Below are positions 1-7,694 of a stretch of DNA of 34,561 nt, piece by piece. The translations under genes were made by a program, and so were the position numbers. The notes beneath the pieces were generated by a model that did not search any database, was not told where the DNA came from, and saw only the letters and a program-made list of their open reading frames with translations. Origin of the DNA: an uncultured Pelagibacteraceae bacterium (GTDB taxonomy: Bacteria; Pseudomonadota; Alphaproteobacteria; Pelagibacterales; Pelagibacteraceae); assembly GCA_902604175.1 (NCBI GenBank), contig CACKXR010000008.1:1-34561 (forward strand), read 5' to 3'. Every line of letters starts with the position of its first letter. Within the stretch, counting starts at the first letter, position 1.

Positions 1-130
1 GTTTAACTGTTATAATTTTATCGTTTTTAACTAAACTTGAAGTTATATCCCCTAAAGGATAAAGATCCTCATTTAATGCTAGTTTGACGGTATTGCGAAT
101 AAATTCTTTGCTAAGTTTAATTTTTGACAC
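1..130 (-). CDS. nadC: Nicotinate-nucleotide pyrophosphorylase (carboxylating), N-terminal fragment
   Basis: This is the first 43 codons of a gene that continues past the left edge. The enzyme (quinolinate phosphoribosyltransferase) converts quinolinate and PRPP to nicotinate mononucleotide. The visible N-terminus contains ALNEDLYPLGDIT, which matches the family signature A-L-x-E-D-(x)-G-D-I-T. It appears to start with GTG at 130, three bases after the nadA stop codon, so the two are probably one transcript making consecutive steps of NAD synthesis. The identification rests on this motif and on the neighbour, because the catalytic part lies outside the window. Confidence 0.85.
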   Translation of the reverse strand, partial: MSKIKLSKEFIRNTVKLALNEDLYPLGDITSSLVKNDKIITVK

Positions 131-133
131 TTA

Positions 134-1123
134 TTATCTGCCGATAGCTGCCATCTTCTCTACCGAAATTCTTGCTTTCTCTATAGTCTCTTCGTCCATA
201 ATTATTTCACCTGTTTCATTTTCTAAACAGTCTAAAATTTTTGGAAGAGTAATTTTTTTCATGTGAGGACACATATTACATGGCTTGATAAATTCAACAT
301 TAGGATTTTCAACTTCAATGTTATCACTCATAGAGCATTCAGTAACCATCATAACTTTCTTAGGCTGATTATCTTTGACATAATTAATCATTCCAGAAGT
401 AGAACCTGCAAAGTCACTTGCTTTAATAACATCTGGAGGACATTCAGGGTGAGCTATAATTTTTATTCCAGGATTGTTTTTTCGAATATCATGAATTTCT
501 TGTTCATTAAATTGATCATGAACAATACAAATACCTTTCCACGAAATAATTTCCACATCTGTTTGTGAGGCTACATATTTTGCAAGATAATCATCCGGTA
601 AAAATATTACTTTATTAACTCCAAGTGATTTTACAATTTTAACAGCATTGGCTGATGTACAACAAACATCAGTTTCAGCTTTCACCTCAGCAGAAGTGTT
701 AACATATGAAACAACAGGTACGCCTGGATATTTTTCCTTTAATAATCTCACATCCTTACCAGTTATAGATGAAGACAAAGAACAACCTGCATCCATGTCA
801 GGCAAAATAACTTTTTTTTCAGGGCTCATTAATTTTGCAGTTTCTGCCATAAAATGAACTCCTGCCATTAAAATTATATCTGCTGATGTCTTAGAAGCTT
901 CAACTGCTAATGCTAAAGAGTCTGCAGAAAAATCAGCGACACCATGATATATTTCAGGTGTTTGGTAATTATGTGCAAGAATGACAGCATTCTTTTCTTT
1001 TTTTAATTTATTAATTTTGTGGATGTAAGGTGCATGCACTGACCACTCAATTTCAGGCATTACCTTAGAAATTTTTCGATAGATAGGATCTGTTGCTTTC
1101 TTTATCTCTTGTGTAAATTCCAT
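134..1123 (-). CDS. nadA: Quinolinate synthase A
   Basis: NadA condenses iminoaspartate with dihydroxyacetone phosphate to give quinolinate, using an oxygen-sensitive [4Fe-4S] cluster in the cytoplasm. Cysteines expected to bind the cluster are visible at C114 (AGCSLS), C228 (HPECPP) and C282/C285 (PCNMCPHM). The N-terminal substrate region has the typical AHNYQTPEIY. An ATG at 1123 gives 329 residues, near the usual family length. An in-frame TTG at 1138 would add five residues; I prefer ATG because neither site has a clear Shine-Dalgarno sequence. The upstream region carries the tRNA-Leu promoter on the other strand. nadC follows after three bases, so co-transcription is likely. Confidence 0.95.
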   Translation of the reverse strand: MEFTQEIKKATDPIYRKISKVMPEIEWSVHAPYIHKINKLKKEKNAVILAHNYQTPEIYHGVADFSADSLALAVEASKTSADIILMAGVHFMAETAKLMSPEKKVILPDMDAGCSLSSSITGKDVRLLKEKYPGVPVVSYVNTSAEVKAETDVCCTSANAVKIVKSLGVNKVIFLPDDYLAKYVASQTDVEIISWKGICIVHDQFNEQEIHDIRKNNPGIKIIAHPECPPDVIKASDFAGSTSGMINYVKDNQPKKVMMVTECSMSDNIEVENPNVEFIKPCNMCPHMKKITLPKILDCLENETGEIIMDEETIEKARISVEKMAAIGR

Positions 1124-1139
1124 GAGGATTTTTACCAAT

Positions 1140-1168
1140 TTGAAAGATAGTTGTCATTCATTTATTAT
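1140..1168 (+). promoter_or_regulatory. Sigma-70-type promoter of tRNA-Leu
   Basis: TTGAAA (1140-1145) and TATTAT (1163-1168) are separated by 17 bases, and the mature tRNA begins 11 bases after the -10 box. The spacing is ideal for a short tRNA leader. The promoter lies just upstream of nadA on the opposite strand, so the two transcription units diverge from about 60 bp. Confidence 0.6.
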
Positions 1169-1178
1169 GGGACATAAT

Positions 1179-1264
1179 GCGGTCGTGCTGAAATTGGTAG
1201 ACAGGCACGGTTGAGGGCCGTGTGGACTTAGTCCATGAGAGTTCGATTCTCTCCGACCGCACCA
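1179..1264 (+). tRNA. tRNA-Leu (anticodon GAG)
   Basis: A complete class II tRNA folds here. The acceptor stem is GCGGTCG with CGACCGC. The anticodon stem CACGG/CCGTG encloses the loop TTGAGGG, with anticodon GAG at 1213-1215. A long variable arm (TGGACTTAGTCCA) is followed by a T arm with TTCGATT. Discriminator A and an encoded CCA end the gene. The long variable arm and the anticodon identify a leucine tRNA reading CUC/CUU codons. No clear terminator follows. Confidence 0.97.
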
Positions 1265-1320
1265 TTCTATATATAATTTGTTTTTAGACACTTTATTCAT
1301 GATTTGTTAAACTTTTATAT

Positions 1321-1788
1321 ATGTCAGACTTAAATAAGGCACCTAATGATTTTTTTAATAATTGGAATAAAATCAAATCAATGTCTTATAAAAATGTGAT
1401 TGAATTGCATGTTAGAAGAAGTAATGAAAAAAAAATAATGGCAGCAACTCAATTTGAAATAGATCAATTTCCTGAAAATGTTCAAAAAGATCTATCAGTT
1501 TCAGATACGAGCTCTTTTTATCAGGAAATAGCCAGACTTTTTAAAGACTCAAATTGGTGGTCAGCTGCAACAGTCACAGATGCTTGTATATTTTATTTAT
1601 CATGTGCAAGAAATTTTATTAATTATTTTGAAGGTTTCAAAAATGCAGATGATGACTTATCCCAAAAGGAAAGAAATGATTTATTTGCTCTTTATCAATT
1701 ATGCACTTTATTTGTCGCCTGGAATGCTATGCGTGAAAAAGAAATAAGGGAGATTATAGGTATAAGAAAAAGTTTATTTTTTAGATGA
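1321..1788 (+). CDS. Conserved-looking hypothetical protein, 155 aa
   Basis: I do not recognise this protein. It is predicted to be soluble, has no signal peptide and no obvious catalytic motif. The middle (about residues 75-105) has an aromatic, Cys-containing stretch (NWWSAATVTDACIFYLSCAR), followed by a charged segment and an aromatic helix near the C-terminus. The composition suggests an all-alpha protein. It is the first protein gene after tRNA-Leu and ends 13 bp from the convergent ygfZ. Codon use matches the neighbours, so it is probably a real gene, but no function can be assigned. Confidence 0.75.
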   Translation: MSDLNKAPNDFFNNWNKIKSMSYKNVIELHVRRSNEKKIMAATQFEIDQFPENVQKDLSVSDTSSFYQEIARLFKDSNWWSAATVTDACIFYLSCARNFINYFEGFKNADDDLSQKERNDLFALYQLCTLFVAWNAMREKEIREIIGIRKSLFFR

Positions 1789-1801
1789 AATTTTTTTGAA
1801 T

Positions 1802-2689
1802 TTATTTAATCCAATTTGGTTTTCTAACGTTTATAGAAGCTTCTTTAGTTTTAAAATCAACTTTTTCATTAAAATTTTTATCTAAATATTTGATTAAGGC
1901 AAAAGGATAATCATTATCAATTAATACTCTGCCTATTTCTACTTTATCATTATAAATACTTTCACCTTGGTATAACTTTCCATTAATTATATTTATAGGA
2001 AATAATCTTTTTGAAAGCTTGTTCTTTAATTTAATTCGTGCAGTATTTTCTTGGCCAACATAACAACCTTTCTTGAAATCAATTCCATTTAATTCTTCGA
2101 AATTGCACTCGATACCAAATAATTTATCCTGTAACTTGTTTAAATCTTTTGGAACTATTCCAAGGCTATGACTTAAGGAATAATATTCTTTAAGATCTGC
2201 ATCATGAAGATCTAGTTTTTTTAAAGATAAATAAAGCTTTTCTAAATTAACAATTAACCTAGCACCTAATTGTTTATTTCTTGGATCTAAAAAAATTGGA
2301 TCTTCCCTATATCTAATAGTAAATCCAAGTTGATCTTTTGCTCCATTAAAAGTTAAAAATTTTTCATAAGAAAATGCTACCACGACAAATTCATTACTTA
2401 GATTAAGAATATCAACTTTTGATCTTAGTTTATAAAGTGTTAGCTGCTTAAATAATCCATCTGCTTGGGTTTTTTCACAATCTATAAGATATCCCGATTT
2501 ATGTTTTACAATTATAAATTCATATAAAAATTTGCCTTGAGGGGTTAATAATGATGTAAAGCAACTAATCTCATCATTTATTTTATTTATGTCGTTACTT
2601 ATAAGATTTTGAAGAAATTCTTTTGCATCTTCACCGTTAATATAAAGGATTGCTCTATTATCTAAAATGTAAACGTTTTTGATATTCAT
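1802..2689 (-). CDS. ygfZ: YgfZ/GcvT-like folate-binding protein
   Basis: YgfZ (IBA57-type) proteins bind tetrahydrofolate and support assembly or repair of certain [4Fe-4S] enzymes in the cytoplasm. The diagnostic motif KGCYVGQE occurs at about residues 208-215, including the conserved cysteine. The N-terminus (about residues 8-60) resembles the aminomethyltransferase fold. At 295 residues it has the usual length. It diverges from the dihydroorotase gene across 43 bp, which must hold both promoters. Its Fe-S role fits a genome that encodes NadA nearby, but this link is an inference. Confidence 0.9.
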   Translation of the reverse strand: MNIKNVYILDNRAILYINGEDAKEFLQNLISNDINKINDEISCFTSLLTPQGKFLYEFIIVKHKSGYLIDCEKTQADGLFKQLTLYKLRSKVDILNLSNEFVVVAFSYEKFLTFNGAKDQLGFTIRYREDPIFLDPRNKQLGARLIVNLEKLYLSLKKLDLHDADLKEYYSLSHSLGIVPKDLNKLQDKLFGIECNFEELNGIDFKKGCYVGQENTARIKLKNKLSKRLFPINIINGKLYQGESIYNDKVEIGRVLIDNDYPFALIKYLDKNFNEKVDFKTKEASINVRKPNWIK

Positions 2690-2732
2690 ATTTGATTAAT
2701 TAATAGATGTAATATAGTAACAAATTCTCAAA

Positions 2733-4040
2733 ATGTTAGATCTTATAATTAAAAACGGCAACTGTTACATTGAAGGTGAACTAAAGGATGTAGATGTAGC
2801 TGTTAAAGACAAAAAAATTCATGAGATTGGTCAAATTTCAGGAGAAGCTAAAGAAATAATTGATGCAAGCGGCCATACAGTTTTACCAGGATGTATAGAT
2901 ACTCAAACTCATTTTAGAGAACCTGGCTCAACAGATACTGAGGATCTTCATTCAGGAAGTAGAGCAGCTATTGCTGGAGGTATCACAAGTGTTTTTGAAA
3001 TGCCTAATACGAACCCTCCCACATCTAATAAGAAAGAATTTCAAAGGAAATTAGATCTCGCTAAAAACAGAATGTTTTGTAATTATGCATTCTATTTTGG
3101 AGCAACAGCTGATAACGCAGATGATTTATCAAGTTTAAAAGATTTAGAAGGATGTTGTGGAATTAAACTTTTTGCAGGATCCTCAACTGGAAATTTATTA
3201 GTTGCTGAAGAAGATGACATCGATAAAGTTTTTCAAAATGCCTCAAAAGTTGTTGCAGTTCACTCCGAAGATGAAGCCATTCTAAAAGTAAATAAAAAAC
3301 TAATTAAGCAAGGAGATGTTCATACGCATCCGGTTTGGAGAAGTGCAGAGTGTGCAATTTCATCGACCAGAAGAATTGTGAGAATTGCTGAGAAATATAA
3401 TAAAAAAACTCATGTTCTTCATATAACCACAAAAGAGGAAATTGACTTTTTATCACAACACAAAGGAAACATTACCTTTGAGATAACTCCGCAACATCTA
3501 ACTATTTATGCACCAGATTGTTATCACAAACTTGGAACTTACGCTCAAATGAATCCACCTATCAGAGATAAATCTCATTACGATCGATTATGGTATGCAG
3601 TAAAACATAATCTTAATGATACAATTGGGTCTGATCACGCTCCTCATTTGAAAGTTAATAAAGACAAAGAGTATCCCAATTCTCCCTCTGGAATGCCTGG
3701 CGTTCAAACTCTTATGCCAGTGATGCTAAATCATGTAAATGACGGAAAATTATCATTAACTCAATTAATTAATCTTGTTTGTGAGAATCCTGTTAAAATT
3801 TTTGGTATTAAAAACAAAGGATTTATAAAGGAAGGGTATGATGCTGATTTTACAATAATTGACATGAATAAAACGAGTGAGATTAAAAATGAAAATATTG
3901 AAAGCAAATGTGCATGGTCACCATTTAATGGTTACAAATTTAAAGGTACACCTACCCATACAATTATTGCTGGTAAAATTAAAATGCAAGAGGGTAAAAT
4001 ATTGGGAGATCCTGAAGGGACCCCTTTAAAGTTTAGTTAA
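2733..4040 (+). CDS. pyrC: Dihydroorotase (alphaproteobacterial amidohydrolase type)
   Basis: This is an amidohydrolase-superfamily protein of 435 residues, best read as dihydroorotase, which cyclises carbamoyl aspartate to dihydroorotate in pyrimidine synthesis. Visible motifs are HFREPG (60-65), the lysine expected to be carboxylated (K145 in GIKLFAGSSTG), metal-site histidines H177 and H230, and the catalytic aspartate D301 in GSDHAPH. The first histidine of the usual D-x-H-x-H metal motif is glutamine (Q58), so the site is QxH. I recall similar QxH sequences annotated as dihydroorotase in other Alphaproteobacteria, so this looks like a family trait. A non-catalytic or different amidohydrolase role cannot be excluded. 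Its 3' end overlaps the convergent SMR gene by 8 bp. Confidence 0.82.
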   Translation: MLDLIIKNGNCYIEGELKDVDVAVKDKKIHEIGQISGEAKEIIDASGHTVLPGCIDTQTHFREPGSTDTEDLHSGSRAAIAGGITSVFEMPNTNPPTSNKKEFQRKLDLAKNRMFCNYAFYFGATADNADDLSSLKDLEGCCGIKLFAGSSTGNLLVAEEDDIDKVFQNASKVVAVHSEDEAILKVNKKLIKQGDVHTHPVWRSAECAISSTRRIVRIAEKYNKKTHVLHITTKEEIDFLSQHKGNITFEITPQHLTIYAPDCYHKLGTYAQMNPPIRDKSHYDRLWYAVKHNLNDTIGSDHAPHLKVNKDKEYPNSPSGMPGVQTLMPVMLNHVNDGKLSLTQLINLVCENPVKIFGIKNKGFIKEGYDADFTIIDMNKTSEIKNENIESKCAWSPFNGYKFKGTPTHTIIAGKIKMQEGKILGDPEGTPLKFS

Positions 4041-4365
4041 GTTTAACTGTAAAACTATTTACAAGAATTACACCAACTACTATTAAAAATAGTCCAACAA
4101 TAGCCTGCCAAGCTAAGGTTTGCTTGAAGAAGATATAGCCTAATATCGCAATTGTAAAAATTCCAAGACCACTCCATGTAGCATAAACAATTGCAATTGG
4201 GAGCTTATTAACTACAAAAGTTAGAAGATAAAATGCGCAAAGATAAAAAACTGACAGAGCAACCGTTGGGATAAGCTTTGTAAAATTTTGAGATACTGGT
4301 AACAGCATAGTGCCAGCCACTTCGCAAAATATTGCTCCTACTAAAAAAATATAAGTCTTAACCAT
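4033..4365 (-). CDS. Small multidrug resistance (SMR) family transporter
   Basis: This is a 110-residue protein with four hydrophobic segments (about 4-25, 31-52, 57-79 and 84-105), the SMR (EmrE/SugE) architecture. The essential membrane glutamate is present at E15 in FCEVAGT, and the signature YATWSGLGI occurs at about residues 61-69. SMR proteins work as inner-membrane dimers exchanging protons for cationic drugs, guanidinium or polyamines; the substrate here is unknown. The start codon overlaps the end of prpE by 8 bp, so translation is probably coupled. The 3' end overlaps the dihydroorotase gene by 8 bp. Confidence 0.9.
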   Translation of the reverse strand: MVKTYIFLVGAIFCEVAGTMLLPVSQNFTKLIPTVALSVFYLCAFYLLTFVVNKLPIAIVYATWSGLGIFTIAILGYIFFKQTLAWQAIVGLFLIVVGVILVNSFTVKLN

Positions 4366-6256
4366 TAAGAATTTTGTGTTTGATTAAATCATCTTTTATT
4401 TCAGTCAATATCGCTGGATCATCTATTGTAGGTGGAACTTTATATTCAACATTGTCAGCAATTTTTCTAATTGTTCCTCTTAAAATTTTGCCTGATCTAG
4501 TTTTAGGAAGCCTTTTAATAACTATTGCAACTTTAAATGCAGCAACAGGACCAATTTTAGCCCTAACCATTTGAACACATTCTTTTGAAATTGTTTCATT
4601 ATCTTTATCAACCCCAGATTTAAGAACTACTAAGCCAATTGGTAATTGACCTTTTAATTTATCAGCGATCCCTAACACCGCACACTCAGCAACTGATTGG
4701 TGCTCAGATAAAACTTCTTCTATTGCTCCAGTAGATAATCTATGACCTGCAACATTTATAATGTCATCTGTTCTAGACATAATCCAAATGTAACCATCAT
4801 CATCAATGTGTCCTGCATCGTAAGTTTGATAGTAACCCTCGTAATTGGACATGTAATTTTCTTTATATCTCTTATCAGCATTCCACAGAGTAGGAAATGT
4901 TCCAGGAGGCAAAGGGAGTTTAACTACAATGTCACCCATTTCATTTGGCTTAGCTAAAGATTGATCTGGTTTAATGATTTTTACATCATAACCAGGTACT
5001 GCCTTGCAAGCTGAGCCGTACTTAGTTTCCATCATTTCAATCCCAGTACAATTAGAGCTTATTGCCCAACTTGTTTCAGTTTGCCACCAATGGTCAATGA
5101 CTGGAACTTTAAGTAGATTTTCAGCCCATTTGATTGTATCTGGGTCAGCTCTCTCACCAGCAAGAAATAAACTTTCAAAACTACTTAGATCATATTTGGA
5201 AAAAAATTTACCTTCAGGATCTTCTTTCTTAATTGCTCTAAAGGCAGTTGGTGCAGTAAATAAAGATTTAACTTTATAGTCTGAAATAATTTTCCAGAAG
5301 GCTCCAGCGTCTGGGGTTCCAACTGGTTTACCTTCAAACAAAATTGTTGTGCATCCTTTAAACAAAGGAGCATAAATAATATATGAGTGACCAACAATCC
5401 AACCAATATCACTTGCCGACCACCAAATATCATCTGCATCAATGTTGTAAATATTTTTCATGGTCCATTTAAGAGCAACAATATGACCTCCAATATCTCG
5501 TACTATTCCTTTAGGTGTTCCAGTTGTTCCAGAGGTATACAAGATATATGCAAATTCATTAGAGTTCATTTCAACACAATCAGCTGTTTTCGCATCCGAT
5601 ACTACCTCATCCCAACTAACTTCCTTTGGAGCATTCAATTTTACCTCATGACCTGGTCTTTGAAATAAAATTATCTTATCAATTTTATGATTTGCTATTT
5701 TAATGGCTTCATCAACCAATGGTTTATACTCAACCGTTCTTCCGGGCTCGAAACCACATGAAGCAGTTACTAATAATTTTGCTTTACTATCATCAATTCT
5801 ACTTGCAAGTTCGTTAGATGCAAACCCACCAAATACAACGGAATGTATCGCACCAATTCTTGCACACCCAAGCATTGCAACCACCGCTTCAGGGATCATT
5901 GGCATATAAATAATTACTCGATCACCTTTATTTACTCCTTGATTTTTTAATGCTCCAGCAAATTTTGCAACTTTGGATCTAAGTTCTTCGTAAGTGAACT
6001 TGTTTTTGTTACCTGTAATGGGGCTATCATAGATAAGAGCAGTGTTTTTTCCTCTACCTTGATCGATATGAATATCTAAAGCATTGTAACACGTGTTGGT
6101 TACTCCATCTTCAAACCATTTAAAGAAAGGAGGATTAGATTTATTTAAAATTTTTGCTGGTTTTTTAAACCAAAAGATGTCTTCTGCTGCTTCTTGCCAA
6201 AATTTTTCAGGATTTTTTATTGAATGATTGTAAATTTTGCTGAATTTATCTGACAT
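4358..6256 (-). CDS. prpE: Propionyl-CoA synthetase (acyl-CoA synthetase)
   Basis: This AMP-forming acyl-CoA synthetase activates short-chain acids to acyl-CoA using ATP. The nucleotide loop TSGTTGTPKG is at 241-250. It is followed by RDIGGHIVAL, which points to the PrpE rather than the Acs subgroup. The C-terminal catalytic and acetylatable lysine is K590 in the RSGKILRGTIRK motif. At 632 residues it has the family length. The likely substrate is propionate, though acetate activity is possible. The SMR gene follows with an 8-bp overlap. Upstream it diverges from the proteorhodopsin gene across a 211-bp regulatory region. Confidence 0.92.
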   Translation of the reverse strand: MSDKFSKIYNHSIKNPEKFWQEAAEDIFWFKKPAKILNKSNPPFFKWFEDGVTNTCYNALDIHIDQGRGKNTALIYDSPITGNKNKFTYEELRSKVAKFAGALKNQGVNKGDRVIIYMPMIPEAVVAMLGCARIGAIHSVVFGGFASNELASRIDDSKAKLLVTASCGFEPGRTVEYKPLVDEAIKIANHKIDKIILFQRPGHEVKLNAPKEVSWDEVVSDAKTADCVEMNSNEFAYILYTSGTTGTPKGIVRDIGGHIVALKWTMKNIYNIDADDIWWSASDIGWIVGHSYIIYAPLFKGCTTILFEGKPVGTPDAGAFWKIISDYKVKSLFTAPTAFRAIKKEDPEGKFFSKYDLSSFESLFLAGERADPDTIKWAENLLKVPVIDHWWQTETSWAISSNCTGIEMMETKYGSACKAVPGYDVKIIKPDQSLAKPNEMGDIVVKLPLPPGTFPTLWNADKRYKENYMSNYEGYYQTYDAGHIDDDGYIWIMSRTDDIINVAGHRLSTGAIEEVLSEHQSVAECAVLGIADKLKGQLPIGLVVLKSGVDKDNETISKECVQMVRAKIGPVAAFKVAIVIKRLPKTRSGKILRGTIRKIADNVEYKVPPTIDDPAILTEIKDDLIKHKILNG

Positions 6257-6352
6257 ATTTATTTGATTCGATTTTAGTAATTTTTTTGGTTTTTAACTTA
6301 TAAATTGTATTTAATTTTAAAAATTAAGTAAAATCAATGTTAATTAGTGACA

Positions 6353-6436
6353 ATTTGCTCTTCGCAAATCCATTTTTATTTGCTATTTAACGTGTACTTT
6401 GACTTAGGGTAACTTAAGTCTAGTTTATATAAACTA
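6353..6436. promoter_or_regulatory. Dyad-rich control region upstream of proteorhodopsin
   Basis: The 211-bp gap between prpE and the proteorhodopsin gene holds three symmetric elements in a row. They are a hairpin ATTTGC-5-GCAAAT (6353-6369), an inverted repeat GACTTA-8-TAAGTC (6401-6420), and a perfect 16-bp palindrome TAGTTTATATAAACTA (6421-6436). A possible -35 box TTGACT lies at 6399-6404. The -10 could be TAGTTT (6421-6426), 16 bases downstream, or the later TATATA. The elements probably include the promoter and one or more operators, but no regulator can be named. Confidence 0.5.
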
Positions 6437-6451
6437 AAATAAAAACTAACT

Positions 6452-6461
6452 AGAGAGGGAG
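6452..6461 (+). promoter_or_regulatory. Strong Shine-Dalgarno sequence of proteorhodopsin
   Basis: AGAGAGGGAG lies six bases before the ATG at 6468. It is the clearest ribosome binding site in the window, where most genes have none. It fixes the start codon and fits a highly translated membrane protein. Confidence 0.75.
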
Positions 6462-6467
6462 TTTTTT

Positions 6468-7241
6468 ATGAATAAACTTAAATTGTTTGCTCTAGCAGCT
6501 ATGGCCCTGATTGGATTTTCAGGTATAGCTATTGCAGCAGACGCAACCATGTTGAATCAGGATGATTTCGTAGGAATTTCATTTTGGATCATCTCTATGG
6601 GAATGTTAGCAGCAACTGCTTTCTTTTTCATGGAAGTTGGTAACGTAGCAGCAGGCTGGAGAACTTCAGTTATTGTTGCTGGGCTAGTAACTGGTATTGC
6701 ATTCATACACTACATGTACATGAGAGAAGTATGGGTTGCTACTGGAGACTCACCAACTGTTTACAGATATATTGACTGGTTAATTACTGTACCATTACAG
6801 ATGGTAGAATTTTATTTAATTCTTGCAGCAATTGGTAAAGCAAATTCTGGAATGTTCTGGAGATTGCTAATTGGTTCATTAGTAATGTTAATCGGTGGAT
6901 ACTTAGGTGAAGCTGGATACATCAACGCTACTCTTGGCTTTATTGTCGGAATGGCAGGTTGGATATACATTCTTTATGAAGTATTCTCAGGTGAAGCTGG
7001 AAAAGCTGCAGCAAAAAGTGGAAGCAAAGCGCTTGTAACTGCTTTTGGTGCAATGAGAATGATTGTTACAGTAGGTTGGGCTATTTACCCATTAGGTTAT
7101 ATTTTTGGTTACCTAACAGGTGGAGTAGATGCAGACTCACTTAACGTTGTTTACAACTTAGCTGACTTCATTAACAAAATTGCATTTGGTCTAGTAATCT
7201 GGGCAGCTGCAACAAGTGTTTCTGGAAAAAGAGCTAAGTAG
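6468..7241 (+). CDS. Proteorhodopsin, blue-absorbing type
   Basis: This is a light-driven outward proton pump of the inner membrane, 257 residues with an N-terminal signal peptide (cleavage near residue 23, after AIA) and seven hydrophobic helices. Key residues are the proton acceptor D103 with R100 (RYIDWL), the cytoplasmic donor E114, H81 near the acceptor, and the retinal lysine K237 in NKIAFGL. The spectral tuning position, eight residues after the acceptor, is Q111, the state known for blue-absorbing open-ocean pigments. The gene has a strong Shine-Dalgarno sequence and its own terminator, so it is probably expressed alone and at high level. No retinal-synthesis gene lies in this window. 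Confidence 0.97.
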   Translation: MNKLKLFALAAMALIGFSGIAIAADATMLNQDDFVGISFWIISMGMLAATAFFFMEVGNVAAGWRTSVIVAGLVTGIAFIHYMYMREVWVATGDSPTVYRYIDWLITVPLQMVEFYLILAAIGKANSGMFWRLLIGSLVMLIGGYLGEAGYINATLGFIVGMAGWIYILYEVFSGEAGKAAAKSGSKALVTAFGAMRMIVTVGWAIYPLGYIFGYLTGGVDADSLNVVYNLADFINKIAFGLVIWAAATSVSGKRAK

Positions 7242-7263
7242 TTCACTTTAAAAAGTTTAAATT

Positions 7264-7298
7264 AAGGGCAGGTATATTTTATATCTGCCCTTTTTTTT
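7264..7298 (+). terminator. Intrinsic terminator of proteorhodopsin
   Basis: A 13-bp stem (7264-7276 with 7280-7292, one G-T pair) closes a three-base loop and runs into eight T residues (7291-7298). It begins about 20 bases after the stop codon and is one of only two strong intrinsic terminators seen. Confidence 0.92.
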
Positions 7299-7339
7299 GT
7301 TTAAAATATTTAAAATTCACTCTGTACAATTTTACTTAC

Positions 7340-7367
7340 TTGCTGAATTGAGATAACAGCCTATATA
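7340..7367 (+). promoter_or_regulatory. Candidate promoter of the ferredoxin operon
   Basis: TTGCTG (7340-7345) and TATATA (7362-7367) are 16 bases apart, just upstream of the ferredoxin ATG at 7374. If this -10 is used, transcription would begin at or next to the start codon, giving a leaderless or nearly leaderless mRNA. There is no Shine-Dalgarno sequence, which fits that reading. Confidence 0.45.
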
Positions 7368-7373
7368 TAAATT

Positions 7374-7694
7374 ATGCCAAAAATTACTTACAAAACCCAA
7401 GATGATAAAACTCATATTATTGATGTTCAAAATGGATTAACTGTAATGGAGGGAGCAATCCAAAATGGTATTCCAGGTATCGATGCTGATTGTGGTGGAG
7501 GGATGTCATGCGCAACTTGCCATGTGTACGTTAATGAAGAGTGGCTGGATAAGCTACCAGCAAAAGAAGATGGAGAAGAGGATATGTTAGATATGGCATT
7601 TGAACCAAAAAAAAATAGTCGATTAAGTTGTCAGCTTATTGTCTCTGATATTTTAGATGGTTTAGTTGTAAACATTCCATCAAAGCAAGGTTAA
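7374..7694 (+). CDS. 2Fe-2S ferredoxin (adrenodoxin type)
   Basis: This is a 106-residue electron-transfer protein of the cytoplasm. The [2Fe-2S] ligands C40, C46, C49 and C86 have the adrenodoxin-type spacing (C-x5-C-x2-C, then a distant C). The RLSCQL segment around the fourth cysteine is also typical. It is immediately followed by a ferredoxin reductase gene, with the stop codon adjacent to the next ATG, so the pair probably forms an NAD(P)H-to-ferredoxin electron chain. The final acceptor is not visible; Fe-S assembly or an oxygenase are possible. It is separated from proteorhodopsin by a terminator. Confidence 0.93.
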   Translation: MPKITYKTQDDKTHIIDVQNGLTVMEGAIQNGIPGIDADCGGGMSCATCHVYVNEEWLDKLPAKEDGEEDMLDMAFEPKKNSRLSCQLIVSDILDGLVVNIPSKQG

